Source: Ehretia macrophylla (Eukaryota > Streptophyta > Magnoliopsida > Boraginales > Ehretiaceae). Taken from it: a DNA stretch of 64,000 nt. The notes below the pieces were generated by a model. It saw only the letters and a program-made list of their open reading frames with translations. It was not told the origin of the DNA and searched no databases. The stretch is taken from NCBI GenBank assembly GCA_037974665.1, contig CM075767.1:312501-376500 (forward strand), in the 5' to 3' direction. The stretch's first letter is position 1, and each line of letters starts with the position of its first letter. The position numbers and the translations under genes are program-made. This document shows positions 34,578 to 46,500 of the stretch, piece after piece.

Positions 34578-37500
34578 TGTAACGCCCCGATCCCTCATGA
34601 GACTGGATACTCTAATAGCCATGCTAATCACAACCCAATTCCAACCCGATCACAAAATTTAAGAAAAACGGACGGAGTTTTCCCTATTTATAGGACTAAT
34701 AAAAAATCTGCAAGCAGCAAGTATAACCACAATATAACACCCCAACTCCAATTGTCCCACTTTTCCCAGTCTCAAGGCCATTCGAGCCTTAGACAAAAAC
34801 ATAACCACACGAGCATGTAATCAAAAGACAATAAAGTCTTTCTTTAGCTATTACATGCCAACTAATCTACCAAACCACATAAGTCCTTAATTTACTTTAC
34901 AATCTAACAAGCTGTACAAAATACATACAAGACTTCAAGGCTTCAAAACAGAAATAAAATACATCAAGTCCCATCTTCACAAACAGTTTCTAATCACAAC
35001 AAGTTAAGCAACCAACAACAAGGCAGACAAGGTAGTTGTTCTAACTGCACCTGAAACATGTTAAAACGAGGATTGAGTAACCAAAGTTACCCAGTGAGGG
35101 AGATGATGCAGCATACCGGGCGTGCATCATGTTATGCAACAATGATAGTCATATATATAACACAAAGTAACAAGACTAGATAGACAAGTTTTTTAACCAC
35201 ATATAAAAATGATATGGTTCCACTTTGTCTTCAATCACAAGCTACGGGCCAAGATCTTCAAGCAAGTGCCGGCAAAACCCTTATTCCTCCAAAAATAGGG
35301 TACTCCAGATATACCCCGATCCTACCACCCATATCTCCCGAGGTAGGTCCGTATGCCCCAACGAGGTGAACCACGCCTCTGGGGTAAGGGAGTATGCCTC
35401 AACGAGAAAGGGACTGGGAAACCATGGTAACCGAGAGAGCACGGGAATCCCGATGCCGCCTGTGTTACTCGACACTACCATGCCTGAGAAGGTTGCGCAA
35501 CCCCGAATAACGAATCACGAATCACATTTTCGAATCAAGTGGGGAGGTAGCAAAGTAGGCTAGCCTTACCCCATATTTAACATATAATACATTTGATAAT
35601 CAAATAGAGCAATTATAACAATATAAACAATTACTCCTGTAACTAATTCAAGTAACTCACAAGATAACAAGTAAATAGTACATATAGACTTTATCCATTT
35701 AAACTAAATCATACAATCTAAAAACAATAAAATAAGCTAAGATGCACAAAAGGAATGAAGACTCCCTCACCTCAGAGAACCAAACCTGTAAGAATCTAGC
35801 CAAGAATACAAGGACTATCGCCAATTTATTCTCAACATCTTGGACTGGCTCAAAGAATCAAATCCTATCATGTAGTAAACACATACTTATCACAAGAAAT
35901 CTTATAGATGTCACCCACAGTCAATGCACTAAAGTTCACATCACATAATCAGTTTAACAACACAACAAGATACAGTCACACATTAAACAAGTAATCATGC
36001 CAGCTGGTTTAGAAACTTCACCTAGTAGGATAAACATACTATGCAACCCATTTGAACTCTTAGCTAAGCAATTAAAGGCTCTTTACCAGTCACAATCATA
36101 ACCTTACACATATAATACAATTAACAAGCAATATAACCAATATAAACTAAATATAATCATTTTCATTCAATCTTTAACAAGTAACATGTACTTCAACTTA
36201 TGAACATCTCTAAATAGATGAACATGCTATACAGGAACAATTAAACACTTACCAATTAATTAATGAGTCAATTAACAACAAATATCAACATGGTTCATAA
36301 TTAGTTCCTTTAGTCCTCTTTCAAGTTTATACTAAACTAAAGTTATACAAACCAAATAACTTAATTCACAAAACTTCACTACTATGATACATACGCTACA
36401 CAAAGGCATATAAACATTTAATTACTCAATTATAAAGCAATTATCATGAATTTAACTATACAAACACAAAGGGGTCAATATTATACCTTTCCCAACACTT
36501 TACCACAAGCTCACACATGCCTCAAACTGCATTTAAACACTCTAGAAGCAACTATGAGACAACACAAGTACTAAAGCAATTAATTCATTCATTTCCCCTT
36601 TGTTCAACTAGGCTATTTAGCTTCCTACCGGAATTCAAGGATCAAGTTAAGCTAACTAACCATCCTACCAATCTAAGGATACCTAAATACCTCATCTAGA
36701 ACATCCAAATCATATCCTAGAGCACAAGTACACGAAAACACCGAAAATGCCTATTTGTGGGTTTACACTACAAGTACCAATTTCAGAACCCAAACAAGCA
36801 AAATGAATGCACTTCTAAGGCTTCAATACTTAATAAAGACTAGCCATAACCTCGAAACATGCCCGGATTCGAGTTAACCCCGAAACCCCTTATTAAAGTA
36901 GCCTAATTTGATCAAATTATTCAAATTTTGTACATGACAAGCGCAACTAATATTTTTTCCACGCTCAAGGACCTAATTAGCAACTACTAGAAGCCTCGAA
37001 TTGAATTAAATTATAATTTTTTCCGGAAACCCTAGTTTGACACTATTTATCATCTTCCTCATGTAGATTCTTGCTAAAAACTTAGTTCCAAGGTATACCA
37101 ATGCATACACAAGGTCTCTAGCATGTAATAATACTATATAGCACAAGAAACAATCAACTTATGGCATGGAACAAGTAAAATCCGAAAATTCAAAATCATG
37201 GCATAAACTTTAAATAACTAAAAGATGAAACTCCCTTACCAAATTAGAGATGTAGGAGCAAAGGAGAAGCTTTTTTATGGTTTGGAATCCTTTGGAAGAG
37301 CTTGGAAGATCAAATTGAGCAAAAACTTGTATGAAAAGCACTATTCCCGTAATAGGGTTTTTGGCTTATTTTTTTGGCATTTTGGCTTATTTTGAGTATT
37401 TTTTTAGCTATTATATGTATATGATAAATGATATATTGGTAGATGGGTTTAGTTGTGGGTCAAATTGTATGCAAATGGATCAAGTTTTATGCCAAAGGGT

Positions 37501-37954
37501 CAAGTATTCTAAGCGAAAAAATGCTGAAAAATTGATAGAAATTTTACTATTTCACTTACAAATTTTTTCCCGTTGATCCCGATATGCTATGCATGCAAAC
37601 TTAGTGGATGTATGCATCTAAAATAACAAGTATTAAAAGAAAAATATGAAATTAAAAAAAACAAACATAAAAATTTTCATGTTCGAGCTCGGGTTATTTA
37701 AACAATTAGTGAAAAATAATAGAATATAGCACTTAAATATAAAAGAATAAATTCTAATAATTATAATATTAAAATAGTTACCTTATTTATTTTACTAAAC
37801 TCTATTCACATGTATTTCGAAAATATAATAAATAGTACTATTAATGATTGAATTAAATTAAGTTATTCACTTAATCATAAATAAACTTTTAAAGTAACAC
37901 ATAAATATATGCAAATATGTATTGTATGCTATATGCTAGGTCTGGGTCATCACA
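34578..37954 (-). mobile_element. Solo Gypsy LTR (LTR2) in the W gag
   Basis: 3377 bp, minus orientation, TGTAACGCCCCGATCC...GGGTCATCACA on the + strand, flanked by ATAAT on both sides (34573-34577, 37955-37959). Donor-like site at 35764-35770 and acceptor at 35051-35056 (inverted). Its putative intron is only about 720 bp, shorter than in the other LTRs. Confidence 0.9.
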
Positions 37955-37959
37955 ATAAT

Positions 37960-38221
37960 GATGACAAGAAGATTGCTTTCATGGTGTTCATATTGGAGGG
38001 TGATACTCGTCAATGGTGGAGGACAGTGAGTCTGTAGGGGGAGCAACAACGTACTTTATACACATGGGGTAACTTTGTGAAGGCTTTTAAGGACAACTAC
38101 ATCTCTAAGATTGCCCGAGAGAAGCAGGAATAAGAATTCATGTCCTGCAAACAAGGGAGTTCGACTATTGCACAATATGAGGCCCGATTTAATAGGCTGT
38201 CTCATTATGCTCCGGAGTTGG
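37960..38221 (+). pseudogene. Element W gag, second fragment
   Basis: Continues the frame across the ATAAT duplication: DDKKIAFMVFILEGD, WWRTVSL, then TAG, FVKAFKDNYISKIAREKQE, TAA, and YEARFNRLSHYAPEL. This is the Retrotrans_gag core (ADYWW-like and RF.RLS motifs). Two stops interrupt it, and LTR3 splits it at 38221. Confidence 0.82.
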
Positions 38222-41200
38222 TGTGACGCCCAAGAACATCACCGTACACCTTTTAACTGTTGCATCCACTACTTGAGCATTTATTCTGTGCATTACTTGT
38301 TGCTTTCAGTGATTACTATTCATTACAATTTTCAACTGTTATTTTTTTTGAATTATCATTTTTCTTAAATCACATTAACTATTTTAAGAATGAGAAAAAT
38401 GTATTTTTGAGCGATTTTTGTTAGGCACATCCGTTTAGAAAATATTTTACCGAACTAGTGAATAGTATTACATAGCTAAATTTTATATTTGAGTTAGCTA
38501 TCACATTTTTGCACCTTTAGACTCATTTCTAAGCTAACAAGGCTCATTTTATAGTCAGCACACACTCCCAATTTAACCCCACCTAAATATTACTCAACTC
38601 ACACACACATAATCTTATAAAACAAAAAAAAGAAGAGAAAAGCTGAAAAAAGGGGGCAGAACCCGACAGCAAGAAATGAGAAGAAGAAAAAGATTTTGCT
38701 CATCAACTCTTCAATCCAAGCCCTCCCAAGCTAGGTTCAAGCCCTTCCACAAGTGTACTAGCCTTCCCTTAGCTCCTACGCACGATTGGTGAGGGATTTC
38801 ATACTTGTTTTTGCATTTTAAAAATGTTGCTCATTTCTTGAATTTCTAGATTTGCTTGTAAATGCTTGTTGTGTGCTCAAATATGTTGATGTATGTTTTA
38901 TACAAGTAGTAGAGACCATATTTATGCTATTGTTTCATAGTTTAAACGGTTGAATTCATTCGTTGATTGCATGACATGAATAATGATAAATTTTCTAGGG
39001 TTTGAGGAAATGAACCTTTTGGCTTGATTCAATGATCCAAATAGATGCTTTAGGTGCTAATTAAGGTAGTGTAAAGACCCCGTAAGGTTTAATAGCTCGT
39101 AACATAACAAAAGCATGAATTAGGCGACTTTTCAAAAAGGGTTTTAGGGTTATCACAAATCTAGGTTAATTTGGTCTTCACATTTGGTATTCCTAGGCTA
39201 TATAGGTTCTAAATAAACTTTGCTAACTCTTGATTGAGTTCCGGTTGAGGTACGTGTAGTACAAAGTCATAAAGGGGCAATTGGGACTTTTGTGCTAAAC
39301 ACGGGTAATTTGATAGTTTCAAGGGTCCTAGGGGTGCCATAAGGGATAATTAGAAGTATGGAATAGCCTGCTCGCTTAAATAGAACATTAACTTGTGTTT
39401 GGAAGAAAAATGGCTTAAGTTACAAAGAGGAAAAAGTAGGAAATCGGTTGTTTTGCACTTCTATGACCTTGTAATTGTTTCTTAGGTGTTTAAATGCACT
39501 TTTAAGTTAATTGTGAGCTTTTGGTAATATTTTGTGGAAAATATGTAATTTACCCCTTTGTGTTCATTTGGTTATTTTAGTGCTAATGCTTATATATTGC
39601 TTATATTGTTTATGTATTACTTGTTAAGGATTGAGTAAATATGCTTATATCTTGTATAATGTTTATATTACTTGTATATTGTGTTGTATGGGTGAAGATA
39701 TACTTAAGACTTGTAACTGGACTACTAGAATGATTAGTTGGATGATATGTTTAGCCAGAGTATATTAAGGTGGCTTCTGCTAAAGATAGAATTCTAATAG
39801 ATATTGTATGCCAAGTAAGTGAAGTTATAAGTTAGCTAACCTAGCTGAATAATTAATGAATGTTATAGTTAAAGAGTAATTGAAATAATGCTTGCTCATA
39901 GGTTCAAGGTGACTGGAAATGATGTGATCCAAACTTACATCTTGGAGCTCGGTAGAGGTGAGGGAGACTTCATCCTTATGTGCATAATAGTTTATTTACT
40001 TGTACATAGATTATGTGTACTTATTGTCTATATATTATGTGTGAGGGCAACCTACTTTGTTGTCCCTCCATGACGTGTTTATTGATTTATTCTATTGTTA
40101 TCATTTTGAGTACATTGCATCGTGGTTGCGCAACCATTTGGGCTTGGTAGTGTCGTGGAAACTGGGCGGCGTCAGGCTTGCTGGTTTACCTCGGCTATCA
40201 TGGTTGCCCAGTCCCTTTCTTGTTTGGGATGCCGCCCAAGGAGAGTTGAGTCGTAGGATTTCAGGGTACATCCGGAGTACACCCATTTTAGAGTTATAAG
40301 GGGATGCCGGCTTATCGATTTCAGTGTCATTATTACATCGAGATTTCAGTTCGTGGCTCGTGGTTCGTGATTGAAGAACAAGTGAATCGTATCCTTTTTA
40401 ATGTGTGGTAACTTGTTATTTCGATTCCTCCTTAGTTGTTTTGAATGTCTATTGAGTTATCTGCTGCATTGCAAGTCCCCGGTAGACTTTATCCCTCACT
40501 GAGCAATTGTGATTGCTCATACCTCGTTAAACATGTTTCAGGTGGCGCAGTTGGAGGAATTGCCTTGGTTGCTGTGTGCTATTGCTTGAGATTGGAGTGT
40601 TTGCCTGCTAAATTGTAGAAGATTTTGTTTGTATTATGTCTTGTTCTATTTTGTGCCTATGGGTTTGTATATATTTGGAGTTGATGAAGAATTGTAATAT
40701 CTAGGTTAATGTATGGCTTGAATGATAGTAGATTGTAATAGTTTATCCTTACTTTCCTTTATACTGCTTGCTTGGGTGTTAATGAAAGTTAATAGTCATT
40801 TGGCTTTAGTTTATAAGAAAGTCTAATTGTTAAAATAGAGTGGTATGATAAGCGGATTAAAAAGATAAGGTTTCAAGGATTGTTAAATCCATGCTTGTGT
40901 GTGTTTTCTATGTCTTGCTCAAGGCTCGGTCGGCCTTGAAGCTGGGAATGTTGGGGAGATAAAGTTGGTGAATGTTGTGGATGTTGGATTTTGTGTGGTT
41001 TGTGGCTTCGTTGTCTGTTTACAGGTTTTGTTTTGTCCTATATACAGAGGAGACTCCGTCTGTCTTCCCTAAAATATTGTGACAGGGTTGGAATTGGGTT
41101 GAAAATAGCATGGTTATTAGAGCCTCCGGTTTCGTGAGGGATCGGGGCATTACCCCCATCCCATATCGGAAGGAGAAACACTGGGACTATTGGATATAAG

Positions 41201-41400
41201 GGATGTCCTGGATTATCCATGCATGCGCATTTTCCTGGCAGTGGCTAGGAGGCGACAAATCCGTGAGGGGTATAGGCTCCAAAGCGGACAATACGTGCAT
41301 AGTGCGTTTCTGGGCCTGCTCGCCATGGCCTTGGTGCTCGCTTGGGCCTAATTCCCAAGGGGTATCCTGTAGGCGTGGGAGTTGGGTTAGGGGCATTACA
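38222..41400 (+). mobile_element. Solo Gypsy LTR (LTR3) in the W gag
   Basis: 3179 bp, TGTGACGCCCAAGAACATC to GGGGCATTACA, flanked by GTTGG on both sides (38217-38221, 41401-41405). Donor-like GTGAGGG at 38789, island 40120-40380, acceptor at 40536-40541. The last 247 bases are a duplicated end with a 236-bp insert (41154-41389). Confidence 0.88.
41154..41389. mobile_element. 236-bp insert at the 3' end of LTR3
   Basis: The insert is flanked by the 10-bp direct repeat GGGGCATTAC (41144-41153, 41390-41399). It starts CCCCATCCCATATCGGAAGG and is GC-richer than its surroundings. The TCCCATATCGG motif is like those in small LTR (TRIM-type) elements, but no TG...CA ends are visible. Confidence 0.45.
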
Positions 41401-41791
41401 GTTGGTCCACACTGATAGCAAGAGAATCAGGAGGTTTGTCAAGGGCTTAAGACCAGAAATCCCGAGTTGAGAAGAGAAAGAGTGAGGTCAAAGTAGGGCC
41501 GAGCCAAGTAAACAAAAGGCTATTTCAACCGAGCCAGAGCCAGAGTTAGTCTAGACCATTTGTTGTGAGAGCCTAGGCAAGTGGTTCAATGGTTTTTCAG
41601 TTAGGGGTTCTTCACGTAATAATGCTGCAACTCAGACTTCCTTGTGCACCTTCTGTAATTGCAAGGGCCACACAGAGGTCAACTGTTGGAGAAAGACCAG
41701 GAAATGCACAGGCTATGGAAGTGATCAACATAAGGTGAAGGATTGCCCAAAGTGGCAAAAGACTCAGAGACAAAGCTTAGGAAAAGGCCCA
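41401..41791 (+). pseudogene. Element W gag, zinc-knuckle fragment
   Basis: The frame continues HTDSKRIRRFVKGLRPEI, then a stop, a degenerate Gln/Ser region, and two zinc knuckles: CTFCNCKGHTEVNCW (complete) and CTGYGSDQHKVKDC (second Cys changed to Tyr). Element X then interrupts at 41792. Confidence 0.82.
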
Positions 41792-41910
41792 TGTGACGCC
41801 CGAGAACTTAGCTGTACATCATTTACTGTTGCATCCACTAATTGCGCATCTTTACTATGTATTACTTGTTGCTTTAGGTGGCTACTATTTATTACATTTT
41901 TCAACTGCTT
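41792..41910 (+). repeat. Element X 5' LTR, first part
   Basis: TGTGACGCCCGAGAACTTAG, matching the start of the 3' LTR at 59244; interrupted by Y at the TGCTT site. Confidence 0.88.
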
Positions 41911-44397
41911 TGTGACGCCCGAGATTTAGCCATGCATTCAATTACTGTTGCATCACTTGTTTGCGCAATTACTTCTTTGCTTTACTAACTGACTTCTGTG
42001 ACTACTATTCACTCCGTTTTTAAACTGCATTCTATTAGTGAATTAGCATTTTTATTAAATCATATTAATTGTTAGAGTAGTGGGAAAAATGTGCAATTGA
42101 GCTAGAGGCGATAGGAGAGCTCGTTTAGAAAATGCTTTTAGTGGTTCAATGAATAGTATTACGTAACAAAACTTGGTAAATTAATTAGCTAGCTCATAGC
42201 CTTCACTTTAGGCTCGTTTTAAGCTTACTACGCGCATTATAATTGACCACTTAAGCATCTAAACATGACCCCACCTTGCTTAGCCAACATATAACACGTT
42301 TAAGCTCATAAAATGTAAAAGAAAAAAAAATAAAAGCTGAACAAGAGCAGCAGAAAGCCGAAAGCAGCTAGAGAGAAAAAGAGGAGATTTTTGCTCTTCA
42401 ACTCTTCAATCCAAGCCTCCCTAAGACTAGAGCAAGTAGTGTAGTGTGTGTGCAAGCTTCCTAGGTGCTCCTACGCGCATTGGTGAGGGATTTCATGGCT
42501 TATTTATGCATTTCTAAATAGTTGCCATTTTCTTGATTTGTTGAAAATGAGATCAAATGCTATTGTATTGATTATCTATGCTATTATACCATGTATATGA
42601 ATGCTAGAGAACATATTTGAGCCATCGTTTCGCTCTTTAAACGGTTAGAATTATTAGTTTGATTTGTGAGGTGAATAGTGACATTTTTCTAGGGTTTTGT
42701 GTAATTGCACGTATTAGCTTGATTCAATACTCCTAATAGAAGCCTTAGGTGCTAATGAAGGTAGTCTAAAAGCCCCGTGCACTTGAATTTCTCTAAAATC
42801 GCATAAAACGTAAAATAGTCGACTTTAATAAAGGGGTTTCGGGGTTAATGTGAATCCGGGTGGATTCGGGCTTCACTTATAGTATTCTTAGGCTACCTAG
42901 GTACTATAGAAGCTTGGATAACCCTTGTTTGAAGCCCGGATAAGGTATGTGTAGTTTAAAGCCATAAGAGGGAATTTGGGGCTTTCGAGGTATTTGCGGG
43001 CGTTTGAATGAGTTAGAGGGTTGAGAGGGTTCCTTGAGGGTTAGTTAGAAGGTTGGGAGAGTTTCCCTTTGAAATTGAATCATTAACTTGGGATTGGAAG
43101 AGAAATAGTGTGAAAAACAAAGGGATTTAAGTGAAATTTTGGTTGACTCACGCTTCTAAGTCCATGGCATGACTCCTTGAGTGTTTAAATGTGGTTTCAA
43201 GTTGATTTGGAGCTTTCGGTATGATTCCATGCTTATCATGTATATGTCCCTTGAAAAACTGCTTATTAGCTTATATAATTGCTTCTATTCTAACTGCATC
43301 GAGGTCAACCTACTTTGTTGATCCTCTTATGTGTTATTGTTTATGTTATTGATATTAACTTGCCATTGTAAAGTGCATTGCATAGTGGTTGCACAACCAT
43401 AGTATCAGGGGAGATTGTGTTGAATATCGGCTGGGCGGTAGAGGGCTTGCTAGTGGATATTCAAACTCCGTACCCTATTCCCTCACTCGCCTGGTCCGGA
43501 GATTGTCAGGGGGTGTTAGGTCATAGGATTATCGGGGTACATCCGGAGTACACCCACTGGAGTGTTTGGGGTTATGCCGGCTTATCGTGATCGTGATCGT
43601 GGTTCATAGATCGTGAATGAAGACCAGTGAAGATTGGTGTATAGGGGTTATGTGAATTGTATCCTTTTAAATGTGTGGTTATTTAAGTTATCATTGTTTC
43701 TTTAATTGCCTAATTGTTATTGTTGTTTAATTGTATTACTTGTTGCATTGCACGCCCCGGGACCTTATCCCTCACTGGGCAACAGTGGTTGCTCATACCT
43801 CGATATATGTTTTAGGAGACGCTGAGGGTGATCCCCAACTTGTTGAGGTAGTAGTGGAGGAGGAAGAAGTGCAGACAGAGCCTTTACCCTAGTTGCTGTG
43901 TGTTATTCTGAGGTAGTTGTGCCTTCTTGTTTCTATTTGGCACTTGTGTATCTATTTTGTGGCCTAAGGGCTATGTATATGATGGTTGTTGTAAGAAGTT
44001 GAAGGATAGTTGGTTGTAGTGTAGAATTGGGAACTATGTCATGTAATAACTTATGTTTCTGCTTTTATTAACTTTGCATGCTTGGGAGTGAATGGCTTCT
44101 TGTAGAATGTTTTATCTTTTAAGTATGTTTTAATGTTATCCTAGAATGTCATGGCTATTAAACTATGTTATAAACAAAGTTACTTGCATGCTTGTGTGGT
44201 TTTGGAACTGTTGTTTGCTTCAAGGCTCGGATGGCCTTGAATATTTAAATATTTAGACATGAAAAGCTTGTTTATCTTGTGGTTACCTTATTTGAGAGTT
44301 TACAGGTTTTCAGAATGTCCACGGTACAGGGGAGACTCTGTCCGTGTGTCAGGTCCGCACTTAACTTTTAGCTTGGGGGTTGGGTCGGGGTGTGACA
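41911..44397 (+). repeat. Element Y 5' LTR
   Basis: TGTGACGCCCGAGATTTAGC to GGGTCGGGGTGTGACA. Landmarks: donor-like GTGAGGG at 42483, GC-rich island 43375-43610, acceptor TTTTAG ending at 43815, short acidic frame 43818-43892. Confidence 0.95.
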
Positions 44398-44752
44398 TTT
44401 AGGTGGTATCAGAGCTATTAAATGCATGAAGCCCGGTTAATTTTCTCGGTCTGTGGGTAGAGAGGTCTATTATATGATTGCGTGATTACATGAATTAAGG
44501 ATTACTTGTTTGGTCAAGTGAAATTTGATTTGGTAAAGAACATGCTAGCATGGAAATAGAATATCAAGAGTCTAGAATGTCAAGTATGATCTAGTGACTT
44601 ATGTGTACTTCAAGAATGTAGAATACTTATATGAACTTCTATATACTTGACCTTATGTGAATCTAATTGAATTTTTCTTTATGTGTTCACTTATAAATTG
44701 CATATATACATATATATACCTGTCATAACACTTTGCATTCTAGCTATTCGAG
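44398..44752 (+). other. Element Y untranslated leader
   Basis: About 340 AT-rich bases between primer site and gag; a matching leader stands at 54281-54650 in X. No other signal seen. Confidence 0.7.
44404..44415 (+). other. Element Y primer-binding site
   Basis: TGGTATCAGAGC, perfect initiator-Met tRNA complement, six bases after the LTR. Confidence 0.9.
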
Positions 44753-45990
44753 ATGGGGCCCCGCCGTCGTACTGAGAATCAGAATGTTGATAGAGAACCG
44801 GAAGAGGCTCATGTGCAAGAAGCTGGATTGGCAGGTAATGCACCCCCAGTTCAGGAACCGAGCACGGCACAGATCTTAGCCACAATGGCCATTGTTATGA
44901 ATACCATCGCCCAGTTTGTGACACAGCAGGGTCAGACAGGGGTTGCTGGAGGTAATCAGGCTGCAAGAGCTGAGGGTAGTGGTACTACCGGAGGTAATTT
45001 GTATGACCGGTTTATTTATCATGGGGCCTACACTTTCTTTGGAGAATCGGATGATATGAAGGCTGAAATATGGTTGAGGAAGTTTGAAAGGGTGGCTGCA
45101 ATACTCGAGTGCCATGATGATAGGAAGATTACTTATGCCGCATTCCTTCTAGAAGGTGACGCTGAAGATTGGTGGCGTACTATCAGTGAGAAATGGGAAG
45201 CCGAGAGGGTTCATCATTCGTGGGCTGACTTCGTCCGAGAGTTCCGAGACAAGTACATATCGGTAGTTGCCCGCGAGAGGCGTCAAGCAGAGTTCATAAA
45301 CTTAAAACATGGAAGTATGACAGTGGATCAATATGAGGTTACTTTTACTAGGCTTTCCCGTTATGTGCCAGCCTTGATACAGCCAGAGGACATGAAGATC
45401 TAGAGATTCATCCTGGGATTGAGAAGGGATATTATGCTAAATTTGTCTGCGAATGATTTCCCTAATTATGCTGCAGTAGTCCGAGCCGCCTCGAGATATG
45501 AAAAACGCAAGGCCGATGTGTTAGTCGAGACTAGTCAATCGAGTAAGCGGTTTCAGTCTCAGAGTTAGGGGTACCAGAGGCAGGCTATATCAGTTGGGCA
45601 GAGTCCACAGCCGAGGCAGACTCAGAGTTATACAGGGCCTACTCAGACTCAGACACGACCAGTTCAGAGTCAGACTTAGAGTCAATCCCGTCCAGCGGTG
45701 TCCCGTTCACAGCAGGGTAGTTCAGCTACCTCTACTTACAGAGCTCCTTCGGGAGGCACTGCTCTAAGACGTCACCAGCAGTGCAGCTTCTGTCAACGCC
45801 AGGGCCATACTGAGGAGGATTGTTGGAAGAGATTGGGCCGGTGTACCGGATGTGGCAGTGATCAACACAGGGTTAAGGACTGTCAGAAATTTAAGAACCC
45901 TAGGGGTCAGACGTCAGCTCAGAACTCTCAGACCAGGGCACCAGATGCAGCACCACCACCACGAGGTCAGGCCCGTGTATTTGCTTTGGA
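44753..45990 (+). pseudogene. Element Y gag
   Basis: The ATG at 44753 (MGPRRRTENQN) begins the same way as X gag (MGPCRQNRNQN). The gag core has AEIWLRKFERV, LLEGDAEDWWRT, WADFVREFRDKY and YEVTFTRLSRYVP. A Gln/Ser/Pro-rich part follows, then two complete CCHC knuckles (CSFCQRQGHTEEDCW and CTGCGSDQHRVKDC). Three in-frame TAG stops (45401, about 45566 and about 45677) interrupt it; all are explained by CAG to TAG changes. The frame continues into protease. Confidence 0.92.
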
Positions 45991-46500
45991 TGCTGAGGAG
46001 CTTCCGGATACCACCGCTGTGGTAGAAGGTATTTTTCTTCTTAATGATCAATCAGTTAAGGTTTTAATTGATTCCGAGGCTTCGCATTCATTTATTACAC
46101 CTATTTGTGCACAAATTGCTAAGTTGAAACATAATAAATTGTTGCATGATATTGTGGTTTACACTCCTATGGGGCCGAAGTTTGTCACCAAATCTGTCTG
46201 CAAGGCATGTAATATTTATATTCAAGGTCGTGTTTTTCCTGCCGATTTAATTATTCCACTATTCCACGACTTTGAAATTATATTGGGGATGGACTGGTTA
46301 AGTAAATATTATGCCCATCTTGATTGTAGAAAGAAGATTGTGTATCTAGAAATGCCCGACCAGCATGTACTTAAAATAGTTGGTAGTAGAAAATCTACAG
46401 GAACTCCTATTATTTCTTCTATTAGAGCATCTAAATTATTAAGCAATGGTTGTGAGGCTTATCTTGCATATTTGATTAATCAACATGTGGATCAATTGAA
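45991..46500 (+). pseudogene. Element Y protease
   Basis: Retropepsin-like segment in the gag frame: VLIDSEASHSFI has the catalytic Asp but D-S-E instead of D-S-G, so activity is doubtful. ILGMDWLSKYYAHLDC marks the C-terminal half. Confidence 0.88.

Noticed and set aside
34461..34820. 119-codon frame starting in W gag and continuing past 34577
   Set aside because: The second half is LTR2 sequence read through the insertion junction; only the part to 34577 is gag.
41154..41400. Cassandra-type element with a 5S rRNA-like domain
   Set aside because: The segment is GC-rich and near an LTR end, but I could not find the 5S box A, intermediate element or box C motifs.
43378..43590. Open frame of 70 codons through the LTR island as a protein gene
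   Set aside because: The frame is open in LTRa, Y 5' and Z but broken by stops in the Y 3' LTR and X; kept only as part of the island observation.
44404..44415. tRNA gene fragment at the TGGTATCAGAGC sequence
   Set aside because: Only the 3' end complement of tRNA-Met is present, placed just after an LTR: a primer-binding site.
44876..45115. Minus-strand open frames inside element Y and X coding regions (also 47404-47622, 54839-55233, 58426-58692)
   Set aside because: Shadows of gag and pol on the opposite strand without any conserved motif.
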